Notes: a model not told the origin generated them from the letters alone. 48,934 nt of DNA from Inquilinus limosus (GCF_002195995.1 NZ_NHON01000048.1:1-48934); one strand, 5' to 3'; counted from the first letter of the stretch, positions 38,108-47,746 are shown. Numbers and translations: made by a program.

Positions 38108-38555
38108 TCCGATCTCTCCGATGGGCAAGGGCGGGACGGGCATGCCGTCCGCGGAACCTGGGGAGACACGATTCGCTCCGCCCCTAGTTACCGCATTCCG
38201 TCGCGGCAGGCACGGGGGTGCCGCCGCTTTCGGCCGCGGCCGAAGCTTCGCCGCGGGGTTCCGGTTCGCTTGGATTTTGCAGATTTTAATGCTCATCTTA
38301 GCGAATGTTTTGCGATGCAAAAAAGATTTCCTATTGCTCGGAGACTGGTGATAGCTTACCCGGACTTGGTTTCGGGTTCATGCACAGGCGGTCGTCGCAA
38401 AACCGTCATGCCGTCGGACAAGGATCTCCGGATCCGGCACCGGCAGACCAGGGGGAGCAGCGTCCCGAAAGATTTCGTGAGGACGATGTGTCCCCCTGAT
38501 GACCGTGCCGCCAGGATCGGGCGGCCGGGCGACAGCTTGCAAAGGAGCAGGACGT
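38108..38555. other. Divergent control region between mannosidase and glycosyltransferase
   Basis: 448 bases without a gene. A locally AT-rich stretch at about 38272-38350 (around CAGATTTTAATGCTCATCTT and GCAAAAAAGATTTCC) probably carries promoters for one or both flanking genes. I could not fix -35 and -10 boxes with confidence. Confidence 0.45.
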
Positions 38556-39893
38556 ATGGCTCAAGACCAGATCCTGTTCGACGTGACCCGGCTGGTGCGC
38601 CGATCCGGCAGCGCAACCCCGACGGGCGTCGATCGCGTGGAGCTGACCTACGGCCGGCATATGCTGGAGCGCTATCCGAACGAGGTGCAGTTCATCGCCC
38701 GCTGGCGCTCGCGCTATTGGCAGCTGTCCACCCCGGCCTTCGCCCAGTTCGTCGCCAACCGGTGGGAGCGCTGGAGCTTCGGCGCCCACCGCATCCGGAC
38801 CAAGGATGTGGAGCGGATCGCCCGCTTCATCGGCGTGCCGGCGGAGCAGTTCAACGGCAGCGGCCGGAATTCGGTGTCGCCGCCGGTGCCCCCGGCCCGG
38901 CCCTCCGCGCCGCTGCTGCAGCTCGGCATGGATGCGCTGCTGGGCGCCCGCGGGCTGCTGTCGCGCATGATCAGCATCAGCGCCCGGCGGCAGCAGGCGA
39001 TCTACGTCAATGTCTCGCATGAGGGACTGCACCAGCCGGCGACGCTGCAGCGCCTGGTGGCGCGCCGCAAGCTGGCGCCGATCTACCTGGTGCACGACCT
39101 GATCCCGATCGACCATCCGGAATATGTCCGCCCGGGCTATGCCGCGCGGCACGTCGCCCGGATCGAGGCGATCTCGACCACCGCCGCCGCCACCATCGTC
39201 AACTCGCAGCAGACCAAGCGCGACCTGATGAAGCACGTCCAGCGCCATCATGGCGGGATGGACGATGTCTTCGTCGCGCCGCTGGGGGTCGACCGCCGCT
39301 TCGCGCCGCAGAAGGTCAATGACCTGGAGAGCGAGCCCTATTTCCTGATCATCGGCACGATCGAGCCGCGCAAGAACCACCTGTTCATGCTGCAGATCTG
39401 GCGCGCTCTGGTGCAGAAGCTGGGCCGCGCCGCGCCGAAGCTGGTGATCGTCGGCCGCCGCGGCTGGGAGAACGAGAACGTCATCGACATGATCGAGCGC
39501 TGCGAGCAGATCTCGGACCATGTCATCGAGCTGGGCCGGGTGCCCGACGCGGTGCTGCACCGCCTGCTGATCGGCACCCGCGCGGTGCTGTTCCCCTCCT
39601 TCGCCGAGGGCTATGGCCTGCCGCTGGTCGAGGGCCTGTCCTGCTCGGTGCCGGTGATCTGCTCCGACCTGCCGGTGTTCCACGAGCTGGGCAGCGGCAT
39701 CCCGGAATATCTCGACCCGCTGGACGGCCCCGGCTGGATGGACATGATCATGAACTATGCCCAGCCGAACTCGCCGCGCCGCCAGGCGCAGATGGCCCGG
39801 CTGGCACGGTTCAAGGCCCCGACCTGGGACCGGCATTTCAACATCTTCGACAACGTCGTCGAAGATGTCCGGCGGAAGTACAGCATCTGCTGA
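38556..39893 (+). CDS. Glycosyltransferase family 4/1 (GT-B fold)
   Basis: Cytoplasmic sugar transferase of 445 residues. The N-terminal domain starts LFDVTRLVRRSG; the C-terminal Rossmann domain shows IIGTIEPRKNH and the E-x7-E motif in FAEGYGLPLVEGLSCS, typical of GT4-like retaining enzymes. AAAGGAG precedes the ATG. It begins the surface polysaccharide locus and resembles the 43844-45250 enzyme in layout. It likely adds one sugar of the repeat unit; donor unknown. The convergent hydrolase gene lies 59 bases beyond. Confidence 0.9.
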   Translation: MAQDQILFDVTRLVRRSGSATPTGVDRVELTYGRHMLERYPNEVQFIARWRSRYWQLSTPAFAQFVANRWERWSFGAHRIRTKDVERIARFIGVPAEQFNGSGRNSVSPPVPPARPSAPLLQLGMDALLGARGLLSRMISISARRQQAIYVNVSHEGLHQPATLQRLVARRKLAPIYLVHDLIPIDHPEYVRPGYAARHVARIEAISTTAAATIVNSQQTKRDLMKHVQRHHGGMDDVFVAPLGVDRRFAPQKVNDLESEPYFLIIGTIEPRKNHLFMLQIWRALVQKLGRAAPKLVIVGRRGWENENVIDMIERCEQISDHVIELGRVPDAVLHRLLIGTRAVLFPSFAEGYGLPLVEGLSCSVPVICSDLPVFHELGSGIPEYLDPLDGPGWMDMIMNYAQPNSPRRQAQMARLARFKAPTWDRHFNIFDNVVEDVRRKYSIC

Positions 39894-39952
39894 GCGTCGG
39901 CGGCGCGACATGACGAAAAACTGGAAAATCCGAAACCAATGATGAGAGGCGG

Positions 39953-40762
39953 TCACGCGGCCCGGAACAGCGCGGCGACGATCGCTTCGGGCGCGTCCTC
40001 CTGCACCAGATGGCCGGCATCCGGCACGCGGGTCAGCGCCCCGCCGGTGAGCCTCGCCGCCAGGCGCTCGCCCTGGGCGATCGGGATCCACCTATCCTGC
40101 TCGCCCCACAGGATCTCGACCGGCCAGGGCATCGGGCCGTAGGCGGGCTCGATCTCCTCGAGATAGCGGTCATGCATCTGCGCGATCTGGCGGTAGAAGG
40201 CTGGACGCCCGGCCTCCCCCTGCCAGGGCCGCATGTGGATCGCCATCGCCTCCTCGGTCAGCGGGTTGCGCGCCGCGCCCTGGATATAGACCCGCAGCAT
40301 CGCCTCATGGGCATAGTCCGGCAGGCCGGCGAAGGCGACCTCATGCGCCGCGACATGGCGGAAGAAGGGCGAGCCGGAGGGCGGCAGCGCCACCGGGTCG
40401 ATCAGGGTCAGGCGCCGGTAGCGGCAGCCGTCGAGATAACGGGCCCGCAGCACCGCCATGCCGCCGAAATCATGGGCCAGCACCTCCGGCTGCTCCAGCC
40501 CCCATTCGCGCAGCAGGGCGGCGAACAGCGCGTTCTGGACGGCAGGCGACACGTCCTGGCCGTCGCGCTGCTCCGACTCGCCATAGCCCAGCAGGTCGAA
40601 GACATGGACCCGCCACCGGGTCGCGGCCAGCGGCGCGATCCGGCGCCAGACCTGGGACGAGAACGGCGTGCCGTGCACCAGGACCAGCGGCGGCCCGTCG
40701 CCGAGCACGCCCCAGGCCACGTTCTGGCCGCGGAAGGTGAAGCGCCGATCGAGGGTCAGCAT
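39953..40762 (-). CDS. Alpha/beta hydrolase with Asp nucleophile (haloalkane dehalogenase/epoxide hydrolase type)
   Basis: 269 residues with the HGTPFSS oxyanion segment. The nucleophile elbow reads AHDFGG, where Asp replaces the usual Ser, as in haloalkane dehalogenases and epoxide hydrolases. The acid residue is in GEQDRW and the catalytic His in DAGHLVQED. This set argues against an esterase and for attack on a C-halogen or epoxide bond. GGAG lies about seven bases ahead of the ATG. It follows the LtaS-like gene by 83 bases on the same strand, an odd partner for a polysaccharide gene. Confidence 0.88.
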   Translation of the reverse strand: MLTLDRRFTFRGQNVAWGVLGDGPPLVLVHGTPFSSQVWRRIAPLAATRWRVHVFDLLGYGESEQRDGQDVSPAVQNALFAALLREWGLEQPEVLAHDFGGMAVLRARYLDGCRYRRLTLIDPVALPPSGSPFFRHVAAHEVAFAGLPDYAHEAMLRVYIQGAARNPLTEEAMAIHMRPWQGEAGRPAFYRQIAQMHDRYLEEIEPAYGPMPWPVEILWGEQDRWIPIAQGERLAARLTGGALTRVPDAGHLVQEDAPEAIVAALFRAA

Positions 40763-40845
40763 GGGTCGTCTCCGGAAAGCCGCTGCTCCTGTCTATGATA
40801 GCCGGCCGCGGCGGCAGGTTCCCGACGACCTCGTGCCGGGCCGGG

Positions 40846-42321
40846 TCAGGCGTCGCGATCGCCACCGGCCAGCCAGGAGCGGATGAAGCGGTTGATCCGC
40901 TCCGGCCGCCACTGCACCGGGGCCGCCGCGTCCGGCCGCGGCGCGGCGCGGCCGCAATCCAAGATCATGAAGTCGGTGCGGCGCTCGCGCTCCGGATCCA
41001 CCTCCTGCAACACCGGCGCGTGGTCACCGTAGAAGGCCAGCAGCACCCGCTCCGCCGCCGCGTCGAGATGGGCCACGAGCCGGGCCAGCATCGCATCGGC
41101 GTGGCCGATATGGTGCAGGTATTGCTGCAGCGGCGCGTCCTTGCCCGGCACCCGGCCGGGGCGGTAGGGGTCGTGCGCCTCCATGGTGACGCAGACCAGG
41201 AACAGCCGCACCCCGTCCACCTTGGCCCGGCGCAGTTCCTCCTCGATCACCCCGGCCACGGCGTCGTCCGAGATATAGTAGCCGCTGCGCCCGGCCTCCG
41301 GCAGGTCGCGCTGGCCGATGAAGCGCTCGAAGCCGAGCGCCGGGATCGCCTCGCGCCGGCGGAAGAAGGTCTCGTCATAGGGGTGCAGGAAGATGGTGCG
41401 CCAGCCCTGGCCGCGCAGCGCCGCGGCGAGCGAGGCCGGGGCGAAGCGCCGCGGCCGCAGATAGGGATGCAGCCCGTCGAAGGACTGCTCGGCGGCGCCG
41501 AGGCCGGTGATTGCCGAGACCTCCGGCCGCAGCGTGTAGGCGCCGAAGCACGGCACATCGAGCAGGCCGTGCACCAGGGCCCGCGGCTTGAGCCGGTCGA
41601 ATTCCGGCAGCTCCGTCGCGATGCCGATCCGGCGCAGATCCATGAAGGATTCCGACTGCACCACGATCACGGCATCGACATCCGGCCCGGGCTCGGGCGG
41701 CGGCATCTCCGGCAGCGGCCGGCGGCCTTCGCTTTGCCAGCGCAGCCAGGCGGTCGGCAGCGACAGGGCCAGGCCGAAGCGCCGGATCGTGCCGCGCGGA
41801 TCCACCGGGTCGGCGAAGGTCAGCGCCCGCGGCCAGGGGATGGCGAAGGCCGCGAGGCCCAGCAGCGCCGCTTCGCCCGCCAGCAGCGCCAGTTGCGCCG
41901 GGACCGGGATGCTGCGCGGCTCCAGCCCCACCCAGGCCGCGATCACCGCGACCAGCAGCGCCGCGATGCCGGTCAGCGCCAGCCCCTCGCGCCGCTCGAT
42001 ATAGAACAGGGCGGGGTGCCGCAGCATCGGCAGGATGAAGGCGAAGTCGGAGAACACCAGCGGCTCGTAGAGGCTGCGGTGCTTGGCGTTGGAGATCGCC
42101 ACCAGGATCGCCAGCGTGATCAGGCTGGCGGCCAGCGCGAACCAGAAGCGGCCGAACAGCCCCAGCCAGGCGCCGAGCATGAGCAGGAAGACGACGGTCC
42201 GGCCGAGCAGGGCGGCGCGGCTGCCGCCGAACATCCCCCGCCGCGGCCGGGCCAGGGCATCCGCCGCCTCCCAGGCGACGGCGCCGCCGGCCAGGCCGAT
42301 CAGTTCGGGCACGACCGGCAT
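40846..42321 (-). CDS. LtaS-like membrane sulfatase/phosphotransferase
   Basis: 491 residues. Three to five hydrophobic segments fill the first ~190 residues, followed by an alkaline-phosphatase-superfamily domain: VVQSESFMDLRR (metal Glu), a Thr nucleophile in GAYTLRPEVSAITG, DETFFRRREA and FYGDHAP (metal Asp-His). Gram-negative members move phosphoglycerol or phosphoethanolamine from lipids onto glycans, so it probably decorates the surface polysaccharide. GGGGAGG precedes the ATG. It lies 29 bases after the Wza-like gene, so the two are likely cotranscribed. Confidence 0.88.
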   Translation of the reverse strand: MPVVPELIGLAGGAVAWEAADALARPRRGMFGGSRAALLGRTVVFLLMLGAWLGLFGRFWFALAASLITLAILVAISNAKHRSLYEPLVFSDFAFILPMLRHPALFYIERREGLALTGIAALLVAVIAAWVGLEPRSIPVPAQLALLAGEAALLGLAAFAIPWPRALTFADPVDPRGTIRRFGLALSLPTAWLRWQSEGRRPLPEMPPPEPGPDVDAVIVVQSESFMDLRRIGIATELPEFDRLKPRALVHGLLDVPCFGAYTLRPEVSAITGLGAAEQSFDGLHPYLRPRRFAPASLAAALRGQGWRTIFLHPYDETFFRRREAIPALGFERFIGQRDLPEAGRSGYYISDDAVAGVIEEELRRAKVDGVRLFLVCVTMEAHDPYRPGRVPGKDAPLQQYLHHIGHADAMLARLVAHLDAAAERVLLAFYGDHAPVLQEVDPERERRTDFMILDCGRAAPRPDAAAPVQWRPERINRFIRSWLAGGDRDA

Positions 42322-42350
42322 GGCGCCGCCTCCCCCCGCGGATGTCCGGC

Positions 42351-43532
42351 TCAGCCGCCCCCGACCACGGTGGTGACCGGCGAGCGCACCGAGATGGCGC
42401 TGCGCACCACCGCCAGGAACTTCAGGAACTCGACCGACGACGCGGTGCCGACATAGATCAGGTCGCGGCTGTGCACCGGAAACTGCTGGGCATAGAAGAA
42501 GCCGCGCGGGTCCTCGAAGCTGAGGCGGTAGACCACCGGCACCGGCTGGCGCGCGGCCAGCAGCGGCGAGTTGCTGCGGATCGACTGGAACACGGCCCGC
42601 GATTCGAAGCGGAAGACGAAGACGGCGCTGGCATCCGCCTGGTTCGACGCCAGCCCGCCGGCCCGGCCCACGGCCTGGGCCAGGGTGAACGGCTCCTGGT
42701 CGATCGGCAGCTCGCTGGAGGTGCTGACCGCGCCCAGCGCCGTGTAGGTCTGCGGGTGCCGGGTGACGTAGATGGTGTCGTCCGGCTGGATGTAGATGTT
42801 CTCGGACGGGTCCTTCAGGATGGTCGGCAGGCCCACCGTCTCCGACGCCCCGGCCCGGGTCAGGGTGATGAAGGTCTCCGCCGGCAGCGACTTGATGCCG
42901 CCGCCCTGGGCGACGACGTCGAGCAGCCGCTCGCCCCTGAGGTTGAGCGGCACCCGCGCCCCGCCGGTCTGGTCACCCAGCACCGAGGCCGAGGCGGAGC
43001 CGGATTCCGGCACGGTGACGATCACCTGCGGCTGGCTGGCCTGGCTGGTCAGCGACCGCTCGATCGCGTCGGCGACCTCGGTCGGGGTGCGGCCCACGGC
43101 CCGGATCGGCTTGGCCGCATAGGGCACGGTGATGTTGCCGCGCTGGTCGACGACCTGGGGCGGCAAAGTGACGCTGTGCGCCCCGTCCGCGCCGGTCGGG
43201 GTGACGGCGCCGGAGGCGAACAGGCCGGTCCCCGCCTCCCAGATCGACACCGAGACGGTGTCCCCGACCCCGATCTGCTGCGTCGGCGCCGGCGCCTTGT
43301 CGCCGAAGCGCTGCATCAGACTGGGCCGTGGGGCGCGATCCAGCGCCGCGATCGTGGTCTCGTTGAGATCGACGATGGCGTATTGGGTGTCGACCGCCTT
43401 GGCAGCTTCCGCGGCCGAGGCTTTCTCGCCCGACGCCAGGATCTGGCCAGCCAGGGGGCCGTTGCTCGGCAGCTCGCCACAGGCGGGCAGCGCGAGAGCG
43501 GCGGGAAGGAGCCACGCCAGTCGCCAGGTCAT
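42351..43532 (-). CDS. Wza/KpsD-like polysaccharide export lipoprotein
   Basis: 393 residues. The signal peptide ends in the lipobox LPAC (LAWLLPAALALPACG), so it is a lipoprotein. The poly-saccharide export domain (IGVGDTVSVSIWEAG ... ITVPYAAKPIRAVGRTP) is followed by SLBB-type segments (VPLNLRGERLLDVVAQGG and PFTLAQAVGRAGGL). Such proteins form the outer-membrane exit for capsule or exopolysaccharide exported by the KpsM/KpsT/KpsE parts encoded on the other strand. I start at 43532; the longer frame lacks a signal peptide at its front. Confidence 0.93.
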   Translation of the reverse strand: MTWRLAWLLPAALALPACGELPSNGPLAGQILASGEKASAAEAAKAVDTQYAIVDLNETTIAALDRAPRPSLMQRFGDKAPAPTQQIGVGDTVSVSIWEAGTGLFASGAVTPTGADGAHSVTLPPQVVDQRGNITVPYAAKPIRAVGRTPTEVADAIERSLTSQASQPQVIVTVPESGSASASVLGDQTGGARVPLNLRGERLLDVVAQGGGIKSLPAETFITLTRAGASETVGLPTILKDPSENIYIQPDDTIYVTRHPQTYTALGAVSTSSELPIDQEPFTLAQAVGRAGGLASNQADASAVFVFRFESRAVFQSIRSNSPLLAARQPVPVVYRLSFEDPRGFFYAQQFPVHSRDLIYVGTASSVEFLKFLAVVRSAISVRSPVTTVVGGG

Positions 43533-43843
43533 GGGGCCGTCGTCTCTTCTGCCGTGCGCCGTAGCGCGAATGCTTGGGACATACCAGATTTCGAACGCAA
43601 TAGCCAATGCTGCATCTGCGTACGATTCCGCATTCGAGTCCGGAAACCAAGGCAGAGAGCGGCTTCCCGGACTGCAAACCTGAAATTTCTGTTTTCGTGC
43701 CGCATTTTAGGTTTTATATCTATAGCGCGCTCTCCAAATCTTGGATGGCGGCATGGGTGAAGCTATGGTCCGATATGGTGCATCGCCATCGGGGCCGTGC
43801 CGAAGCCTCTGCTTCGAGTCGCCGGACAGCACAGGACCACGCC
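43533..43843. other. Divergent control region of the export locus
   Basis: 311 bases between the Wza-like gene (minus) and the glycosyltransferase gene (plus). It contains an AT-rich stretch near 43690-43740 (GGTTTTATATCTATAGC) that likely holds the plus-strand promoter, and TTTCGAACGCAATAGCC near 43590 toward the other gene. No gene is supported here, although the glycosyltransferase frame is open across it. Confidence 0.5.
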
Positions 43844-45250
43844 GTGACCCAGACGATCATGATCGACGGCTACAATCTCGGCCTCGAAACCGGCACCGGG
43901 GTGGCCACCTATGCCCGGAACCTGAGCTATGAGCTGCACAATCTCGGCTACCGCACCGAGGTGCTGTATGGCGGCCGGGCCGCGCCGAGCACCCAGCAGC
44001 TGCTGCGCGAGATCGCCTTCTTCGACCCGTCCAATGTCGGCGAGGCGCCGCGCTGGCTGGAGTTCCTGCGCTATGTCAACGAGCTGATCCATTCGCCGGC
44101 GGGGGTGCGGGCCAAGCCGGTGCCGATCACCGGCAAGGTGATCGCCAGGACCTACCGCTCGCGGATGCCGTATTACGACCAGATCAGCTCGGTGCCGGAC
44201 CTGTGGAGCCGCTCCTACCGGCACTTCGCCATCTATCGCAACCGGATGACGGTGACGCTGCGCCACGCGCCCAAGCTGATGCACTGGACCTATCCGCTGC
44301 CGCTGCGCATGGCCGGCGCCCGCAACATCTACACCATCCACGACCTGGTGCCGCTGCGGCTGCCCTACACCACGCTCGACAACAAGCGCCGCTACCACCG
44401 GCTGGTGCGGATGCTGCTGCGCAAGGCCGACCACATCGTCACCGTGTCGGAGACCTCGAAGCGCGACATCGTCGACCTGTTCGGCTACCCCGAGGAGCGC
44501 ATCACCAACACCTACCAGGCGGTCGACATCCCGGCGAAATACGCCGAGAAGCCGGAGGAGGCGGTGAAGCGCGAGGTCGAGGGCACCTTCAACCTGACCC
44601 ACAAGGGCTACCTGCTCTATTTCGGCGCGATCGAGCCGAAGAAGAACATCGGCCGGCTGATCGAGGGGTACCTCGCCAGCCAGATCAAGACGCCGCTGGT
44701 GATCATCGGCAAGCTGGCCTGGAAGACCGACCAGGAGCTGAAGCTGCTGAACGATTCGACCATCCGCTACCTGGAGCAGGTCGACACCCTGACCTACACC
44801 CGCAATCGGGTGCTGCGCATCGACTACGCCCCCTTCCCGCTGCTGGTCAGCCTGATCCGCGGCGCCAAGGCGGTGACCTTCCCGTCGCTGTACGAAGGCT
44901 TCGGCCTGCCGGTTCTGGAGGCGATGCGCCTGGGCACGCCGGTCCTGGCCTCGACCGAGGGCGCGCTGCCGGAGGTGGCGGGCGACGCGGCGTTGCTGAT
45001 CGACCCCTACGACACCCATGCCCTGGCCGAGGCGATCCGCGCCCTCGACAGCAACGCCGAGCTGCGCGCCGACCTGACGCAGCGCGGCCTCCGCCAGGCG
45101 GATCTCTACTCGCCGGAGCGCTACCGCGCCCGGCTGGGCGAGATGTACCGGCGGCTGCTGCCGGCCGGGGAGCGGTCGCGGGCCGGGGCGGAGGCGGAGG
45201 CCGCAACCGCGACGCCGGTTCTGGCGGACGCCGACCAAAGGTTTCGTTAA
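43844..45250 (+). CDS. Glycosyltransferase (GT4-like)
   Basis: About 468 residues with GT-B layout. The N-terminus IMIDGYNLGLETGTGVATYA is the donor-domain glycine loop, and the C-terminal domain has YFGAIEPKKNIGRLIEGY and LYEGFGLPVLEAMRLGTPV with the E-x7-E motif. The open frame extends 79 codons upstream, but those residues look like non-coding sequence; I choose the GTG at 43844, with AGGA seven bases ahead. The C-terminal 25 residues are Ala/Glu-rich and unlikely to be structured. It heads the plus-strand export operon and should extend the polysaccharide chain. Confidence 0.9.
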   Translation: MTQTIMIDGYNLGLETGTGVATYARNLSYELHNLGYRTEVLYGGRAAPSTQQLLREIAFFDPSNVGEAPRWLEFLRYVNELIHSPAGVRAKPVPITGKVIARTYRSRMPYYDQISSVPDLWSRSYRHFAIYRNRMTVTLRHAPKLMHWTYPLPLRMAGARNIYTIHDLVPLRLPYTTLDNKRRYHRLVRMLLRKADHIVTVSETSKRDIVDLFGYPEERITNTYQAVDIPAKYAEKPEEAVKREVEGTFNLTHKGYLLYFGAIEPKKNIGRLIEGYLASQIKTPLVIIGKLAWKTDQELKLLNDSTIRYLEQVDTLTYTRNRVLRIDYAPFPLLVSLIRGAKAVTFPSLYEGFGLPVLEAMRLGTPVLASTEGALPEVAGDAALLIDPYDTHALAEAIRALDSNAELRADLTQRGLRQADLYSPERYRARLGEMYRRLLPAGERSRAGAEAEAATATPVLADADQRFR

Positions 45251-45370
45251 AGGATCCGTGGTGGAGCAAGAAGGTTTGGTGGTTTCGAAGGTTTCCTCGT
45301 CGCATCCGGTCTGCTATGCTGCGGTGCAGCGAACGGAAGCGCAGCCACCCCGACTCTCGTGAGGCATGGC

Positions 45371-46891
45371 TTGGGCAAGACACCGGACAATCCCTCGGAA
45401 GACCTCTCCGAAAAGCTGGACCAGCAGGCCTCGGTCGCGGACTCCCCGGACGACGCCGACGCCTCCCAGGATGCGCCGGCGTCGCGGCGGACCATTGCCG
45501 AGCTGCGGGCCGCCCGGGCACGGATGGCGGCCCGTCGCGGCGGCGAGCCGGCCGGGACCGAGCCGGAGGGCGAGGCCGCCCCGACGACCGACGCCACCGT
45601 CACCTCGCTGCCCAGCCGGCGGCGATCGGCGGATGAGCTGGTGACCGGCTTCCGCGATGTGCCGGCGGTGCGGTCGGCGCCGCCGCCGACGGCCCGGCGC
45701 ACGCCGCTGGAGCGCCGCTACGACACCCGGGCCGAGCCGCTGCGGCTGCCCAGCCGCAAGGCCAGGCTGTCGGCCGGGTTCTGGCTGTCGCTGCTGCTGA
45801 TGGTGGTGCTGCCGACCGCGGCCGGGGCCGCCTACTACCTCTATTTCGCCGCCGACCAGTACGTCTCCGAGTTCCGCTTCGCGGTGAAATCCTCGAACGC
45901 CTCGGCCTCCTCGGCGACCACGGATCTCGTCGGCGCCGCGCTGGGCCAGTCGGCCCGGCTGTCGGCGTTCAGCGACAACTTCATCGTCGCCGACTACATC
46001 ACCAGCCGCGAGGCGGTGGGCGACCTCCTGAAGACCGTCGACCTGCGCGCGATCTACAGCAGCCCGAAGGCCGACTACCTCTCCCGGCTCGACCCCACCG
46101 TGCCGGTCGAGAAGCTGGTGGAGTACTGGCAGAACCGGGTCGACGCCAGCTTCGACGTGTCGACCGGCATCTCGATCGTCCAGGTCCGCGCCTTCACGCC
46201 GGAGGATTCGCTGCGCGTCGCCAAGGCGCTGATCGGCTCCAGCGAGAACCTGGTCAACCGCATCGCCGAGCGCGCCCGCGAGGATTCGGTCCGCTTCGCC
46301 GAGCGCGACGTCAAGAACGCCGAGGACCGGCTGCGCGAGGTCACGGCCAAGCTGCGCCAGTTCCGCAACGTGCAGCAGACGCCGGACCTGTCGACCAGCG
46401 CGTCCTCGACCCTCGGCCTGTCGCTGCAGCTGCGCACGAACCTGGCGCAGATGGAAGCGCAGCTGACCTCGCTGTCGACCCACATGTCGCCGGACGCGCC
46501 GACCATCAAGGTGCTGAAGAACAACATCGCCGCCACCCGCGACCAGCTGAGCAAGATCGAGGGCGAGCTCGGCGCCGGCGCCGCCCCGGCCCCCGGCAAC
46601 GGCGCGTCCCAGGAAGGCTATGCCGCGACCCTGTCGGATTACGAGGACATCCGGCTGGAGATGCAGTTCGCGCAGCAGAGCTACCAGAACATGCTGACGG
46701 CGCTGGACCAGGTGCGCAGCAGCGCCATGTCCGACCGCACCTATCTGATGCCCTATGTCGAGCCGACGCTGGCCGAGTACGCGCTGTATCCGGAGCGGGT
46801 CGAGGACGTGCTGATCGTGTTCCTGATCGCCTTCGTCGCCTGGGCCATCACCATGCTCACGGTCCACTCCGTGCGCGACCACATGATCTGA
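45371..46891 (+). CDS. KpsE/CtrB-like capsule export inner-membrane protein
   Basis: About 506 residues. A disordered, charged cytoplasmic N-terminus of some 125 residues precedes the first membrane segment (FWLSLLLMVVLPTAAGAAYY). A large periplasmic part with coiled-coil heptads follows (ERDVKNAEDRLREVTAKLRQ and further), and a second membrane segment lies near the end (VLIVFLIAFVAWAITMLTV). This is the polysaccharide co-polymerase/periplasmic adaptor of ABC-type capsule export. GAGG lies six bases ahead of the TTG at 45371; a GTG at 45359 has no site. The long N-terminal extension is unusual for KpsE. Confidence 0.9.
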   Translation: MGKTPDNPSEDLSEKLDQQASVADSPDDADASQDAPASRRTIAELRAARARMAARRGGEPAGTEPEGEAAPTTDATVTSLPSRRRSADELVTGFRDVPAVRSAPPPTARRTPLERRYDTRAEPLRLPSRKARLSAGFWLSLLLMVVLPTAAGAAYYLYFAADQYVSEFRFAVKSSNASASSATTDLVGAALGQSARLSAFSDNFIVADYITSREAVGDLLKTVDLRAIYSSPKADYLSRLDPTVPVEKLVEYWQNRVDASFDVSTGISIVQVRAFTPEDSLRVAKALIGSSENLVNRIAERAREDSVRFAERDVKNAEDRLREVTAKLRQFRNVQQTPDLSTSASSTLGLSLQLRTNLAQMEAQLTSLSTHMSPDAPTIKVLKNNIAATRDQLSKIEGELGAGAAPAPGNGASQEGYAATLSDYEDIRLEMQFAQQSYQNMLTALDQVRSSAMSDRTYLMPYVEPTLAEYALYPERVEDVLIVFLIAFVAWAITMLTVHSVRDHMI

Positions 46892-46939
46892 GGCGGGCCG
46901 GATGACGCCGACGATCGCCCCCCTGCCCGGAGCCGCGCC

Positions 46940-47746
46940 ATGACCGTTCTGGCACGGCCCAGCCTCGGCACGGCCCTGGCGGTCCAGGTCCGGGTCCTGG
47001 TGTCGCTGATGCTGCGCGAGATGCGGATGCACGCCAAGCATTCGCGCCTCAGCTACCTGCTCGAGATGCTCGAGCCGATGCTGCAGCTGTCGATGATGAT
47101 GGCGGTGTTCTCCGCCATCGGCCGGCAGGCGGATTTCGGCACCAGCATGCTGCTGTTCCTCGGCACCGGCATGATCCCGTACTTCACCTTCATGCACATC
47201 TCGTCGAAGGCGATGACGGCGCTGCGCGGCGGCGGGCTGACCAAGGGCGTGCCGCTGGTCAAGCCGCTGGACCTGCTGCTGGCCCGCGCCTTCCTGGAGA
47301 CGCTGCAGCTCGCGGTCGTCGCGATCCTGCTGTTCAGCTTCATCCACCTCGTCATGGGGGTGCCGGAGGCGGCGCCGATCCAGCCGCTGAAGGTGGTCTC
47401 TGCCTTCCTGGTGATCGCGGCCACGGCGATCGGCGTCGGCATCGTCAACGGCGTGATCGGCTCCTTCTTCCGGCTGTGGGCGGTGGTCTACGGCGTGTTC
47501 GGCCGGTCGCTCCTGTTCCTCAGCGCCGTGTTCTACGTGCCCGACTACATGCCGGCGCAGATCCGCGACTGGCTGGTCTGGAACCCGGTGCTGCACGGCG
47601 TGGAGTGGTTCCGCACCGGCTTCTACCTGACCTATCCGACGATGTGCCTGGACAAGACCTATCTGCTGTCCTGGGCGCTGGGCTCGATCTTCTTCGGCCT
47701 GGTCCTGGAGCGAGCGCTGCGGACCCGCCGGATGACCGCGAAATGA
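46940..47746 (+). CDS. ABC-2 type polysaccharide exporter permease (KpsM-like)
   Basis: Inner-membrane permease of 268 residues with about six hydrophobic segments. The N-terminal LMLREMRMHAKHSRLSYLLEMLEP resembles the KpsM/CtrC start, and the later LFLSAVFYVPDYMPAQIRDWLVWNPVLHGVEWFR matches the conserved periplasmic turn of the family. GGAG lies seven bases ahead of the ATG. Its stop overlaps the KpsT-like start by ATGA, so the pair is made in step. Confidence 0.92.
   Translation: MTVLARPSLGTALAVQVRVLVSLMLREMRMHAKHSRLSYLLEMLEPMLQLSMMMAVFSAIGRQADFGTSMLLFLGTGMIPYFTFMHISSKAMTALRGGGLTKGVPLVKPLDLLLARAFLETLQLAVVAILLFSFIHLVMGVPEAAPIQPLKVVSAFLVIAATAIGVGIVNGVIGSFFRLWAVVYGVFGRSLLFLSAVFYVPDYMPAQIRDWLVWNPVLHGVEWFRTGFYLTYPTMCLDKTYLLSWALGSIFFGLVLERALRTRRMTAK

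Noticed and set aside
34967-39022. 1351-residue plus-strand open frame
   Set aside because: It is antisense to the GH38 alpha-mannosidase and composed of Arg/Gln/Ala/Pro-rich repeats typical of shadow frames in GC-rich DNA; the opposite strand has a clear enzyme.
45314-47596. 760-residue minus-strand open frame
   Set aside because: It is antisense to the KpsE- and KpsM-like genes, with His/Gln/Arg-rich low-complexity residues.
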